The notes under the pieces were generated by a model. It saw only the letters and a list, made by a program, of their open reading frames with translations. It was not told where the DNA came from and searched no databases. 37,468 bases of DNA, from assembly GCF_002087335.1 (NCBI RefSeq), contig NZ_MWVJ01000031.1, positions 1 to 37,468 of the forward strand, in the 5' to 3' direction. Both the position numbers and the translations under genes were made by a program. Shown here piece by piece: positions 35,491 to 37,468 of this stretch. Position 1 is the stretch's first letter. Each line of letters begins with the position of its first letter. The DNA comes from Pseudophaeobacter leonis. Lineage in GTDB: Bacteria; Pseudomonadota; Alphaproteobacteria; Rhodobacterales; Rhodobacteraceae.

Positions 35491-36821
35491 GTGCGGACAC
35501 GTCTGGCAATAAAAATACACTCATTTCTGGAAAACAGCTTTCCAGAACGCCGGGTCTTTTTGAAATCAGATTCTGATACCCGCTTTGTGCGGCTCAGACC
35601 CGAGACCCAACTGGTCGCAATTCTGGGCATGACGCTTTTGGTGGCCTGGTCCATCGTCGCCACCGCCATTGTCTTGATGGACAGTATCGGCGCAGGCAAT
35701 TTTCGCGAGCAGGCCAAACGCGAACAGGTGACCTACCGCGCGCGGCTCAATGACATCTCATCCGAGCGTGATACACGTGCCGAAGAAGCCCTTGCGGCGC
35801 AGGAACGCTTTAATGCGGCGCTGGCGCAGATCTGGCTGATGCAGTCCGAACTGCTCACCTCAGAGACCCGCCGTCAGGAGCTGGAAACCGGCATCGAAGT
35901 CATCCAGACCACCCTGCGACACACCATGACGCAACGCGACAGCACGCGTGCTGATCTGGAAAACCTGCGCGCGGATACCGAGGCGGAGGGGGCCGCACAG
36001 ATGGCCGTTGCCGCAGCACCTCGGCAGATGGATTGCCTCTCCAATGTCTTGTCCGATACCGCACAAGAGCGCGACCAGATCCAGGCCGATGCCAAAGAAG
36101 CGCTGGAGCAACGCGCCGAAATGGAGCTGGAGCTGGAATTGCTCAATGAGCGCAACGACCAGATCTTTCGCCAGTTAGAAGAGGCGGTTGCCGTCTCGGT
36201 TACCCCCCTCGACAAAATGTTCAGAAATGCCGGCATGCCTCCAGATCGCATTCTGGAGCAGGTGGGCGCGGCTATAGCGGTCAGGGCGGTCCGCTCACCC
36301 CTTTAGCCCTATCGACCCGCGGGGAAGAACCCTCCGCGGATGAGCTGCGTGCCAACCAGATCCTTAATCAGTTGGACCAGTTGAACCTTTACCGTATGGC
36401 CGCCCAGCAGGCGCCCTTTGCCACCCCGGTAAATCTAGGTCAGGTCCGTCAGTCGTCAGGGTACGGCTATCGCCGCGACCCCAAAACAGGCGGACGTCGT
36501 CTGCACAAAGGCTCTGATTTTGCTGGAAAAACCGGCACAGATATCTTTGCCACCGCAGATGGCGTTGTTACCCATGCGGGCTGGCAATCCGGCTACGGTA
36601 AGCTCGTTTCCATTCAGCATGCCTTTGGTATTGAGACGAAATACGCTCATAATTCAAATCTCCGCGTTAAGGTTGGCCAAAGGGTCTCGCGCGGCGATCA
36701 TATTGCTGATATGGGTACCACCGGACGGTCCACCGGGACCCACCTCCACTATGAGGTTAGGGTCAATGGCAAACCCGTAAACCCGATGATCTATATCAAG
36801 GCTGCAAGAAATGTTTTCTAA
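35491..36821 (+). CDS. M23 family metallopeptidase (DUF5930-type N-terminus), with one single-base frameshift
   Basis: 443 residues after restoring one base at ~36260, where EQV should continue GRGYSGQGGPLTPLALSTRG. GTG start at 35491 (VRTRLAIKIHSFLENSFPER) after AAGGA. One membrane helix at about residues 45-68 (LVAILGMTLLVAWSIVATAI) is followed by a long periplasmic coiled coil (~75-250). The C-terminal LytM domain has the zinc ligands in RRLHKGSDFAG (HxxxD) and GTHLHYEVRVNG (HxH), so the catalytic site is complete. Family role: endopeptidase cleaving peptidoglycan cross-links. Its stop overlaps the bactofilin start by 11 bp, a pairing linked with cell-shape control. As read, the peptidase domain would be lost. 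Confidence 0.88.
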
Positions 36822-37353
36822 GAGCAAAATCAACGAGCCCGGACCCAAGCAGGCCGAAGCTACTCCAACAGCTGCGCCCACGGCGGCCGCCCCTATGGCG
36901 CCTCAAAGCGACTACAAGCCCTCTGCCCCAAAGGCAAAACCGCCAGCCTCGCTGCTGAGTTCGGATCTGCACATCACCGGAAACCTCAAGACCTCTGGCG
37001 ATATTCAGGTTGAAGGCACTGTGGAAGGCGATATCCGCGCGCATCTTTTGACCGTGGGCGAGACGGCAACCATCAAGGGTGAAGTCATTGCGGATGACGT
37101 TGTGGTCAATGGCCGCGTTGTTGGCCGTGTTCGTGGCCTGAAGGTCCGCCTCACCGCGACGGCGCGTGTCGAAGGCGACATCATCCACAAGACCATTGCC
37201 ATTGAAAGCGGCGCCCACTTTGAGGGCTCGGTTCAGCGTCAGGATGACCCCCTCACGCCTGGTGGCAAAAAGGCAATGCCATCCTCCTCAGCGGCATCTG
37301 CCCCCTCTGCGGCCGTGAAAGCTGCAACCGCAGCTGTAAAGACTGAAGGCTGA
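36811..37353 (+). CDS. Bactofilin (polymer-forming cytoskeletal protein)
   Basis: 180 residues. A disordered Ala/Pro-rich N-terminus (~1-48) precedes the bactofilin beta-helix (about 50-145: SSDLHITGNLKTSGDIQVEG, GTVEGDIRAHLLTVGETATI, GEVIADDVVVNGRVVGRVRG, IIHKTIAIESGAHFEGSVQR). A disordered Ala/Ser-rich tail follows. Bactofilins polymerise without nucleotide into membrane-associated filaments and recruit cell-wall enzymes. The 11-bp overlap with the M23 peptidase gene suggests translational coupling and a shared job, as in the known bactofilin-M23 pairs. It ends just before a terminator. Confidence 0.93.
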   Translation: MFSKSKINEPGPKQAEATPTAAPTAAAPMAPQSDYKPSAPKAKPPASLLSSDLHITGNLKTSGDIQVEGTVEGDIRAHLLTVGETATIKGEVIADDVVVNGRVVGRVRGLKVRLTATARVEGDIIHKTIAIESGAHFEGSVQRQDDPLTPGGKKAMPSSSAASAPSAAVKAATAAVKTEG

Positions 37354-37406
37354 CTGAAAAGCCGCCTTCTTGTCCCTAAGGTCGGCTCTATTTTGACACC
37401 GACGTA

Positions 37407-37435
37407 AACGCCGCACTCTGTTGCGGCGTTTTTTT
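37407..37435 (+). terminator. Rho-independent terminator after the bactofilin gene
   Basis: AACGCCGCA (37407-37415) and TGCGGCGTT (37422-37430) form a perfect 9-bp stem around CTCTGT and are followed by T5. A second TTGCGGCGTTTG at 37438-37449 repeats the 3' arm. Confidence 0.85.
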
Positions 37436-37468
37436 GTTGCGGCGTTTGTTTTGACCTGTGCAAATTTA

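Noticed and set aside
1..37468. CRISPR array, tRNA or rRNA gene, prophage or secretion cluster
   Set aside because: No regularly spaced repeats, cloverleaf sequences, rRNA segments or phage structural genes were seen while reading both strands.

Overview
The window looks like chromosomal DNA of a marine Rhodobacteraceae bacterium (Roseobacter group, Alphaproteobacteria). This rests on protein style: a UvrA with an altered first zinc knuckle, an M23 peptidase plus bactofilin pair, QueA, a DUF455 protein, valine-catabolism genes, and IS110/IS5/IS3 debris of a kind common in that group. No rRNA, tRNA or CRISPR array was seen. All family assignments come from reading motifs, not from searches.

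The window has two halves. Positions 1 to about 16,300 are accessory DNA and an insertion-sequence graveyard. They hold three partial IS110-family transposases, a truncated IS3-family transposase, two IS5-family remnants with recognisable terminal repeats, and a cluster of repeats resembling an IS21-type end. Between them sit intact cargo genes: a 364-residue glycine-zipper protein of unknown function, a patatin-like phospholipase, a BCCT osmolyte transporter, a universal stress protein behind a perfect FNR-type box, a small heat shock protein, a glutathione S-transferase and a LysR regulator. There are also damaged genes: a CorC/HlyC-type CBS protein, a flavin/2Fe-2S oxidoreductase cut by IS110, and half of a second LysR regulator.

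Positions about 16,300 to 37,468 are ordinary, dense core genome. A plus-strand valine-degradation operon (isobutyryl-CoA dehydrogenase, 3-hydroxyisobutyryl-CoA hydrolase, 3-hydroxyisobutyrate dehydrogenase) ends in a long hairpin terminator. Then come minus-strand uvrA, an MFS transporter and dihydrolipoamide dehydrogenase with its own terminator. A small plus-strand membrane protein follows, then a minus-strand run (DUF924 protein, YcaD-like MFS, queA, AsmA/DUF3971-like giant protein). Last come plus-strand bcp, a DUF455 ferritin-like protein, an M23 peptidase and an overlapping bactofilin.

Seven single-base frameshifts interrupt otherwise well-conserved core genes (uvrA three times; mmsB, the first MFS, the AsmA-like gene and the M23 peptidase once each), with no in-frame stops. 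This points more to sequence indel errors than to gene decay and should be settled before any of these is called a pseudogene.

The most interesting signals are: (i) a palindromic unit of about 35 bp present twice, once at an IS110 end and once inserted in frame as exactly 13 codons inside the IS3 transposase; (ii) hairpin-rich leaders upstream of both IS110 transposase starts, where this family encodes bridge RNA; (iii) the glycine-zipper protein; and (iv) the oxidoreductase that lost its fourth iron-sulfur cysteine at the IS110 junction.
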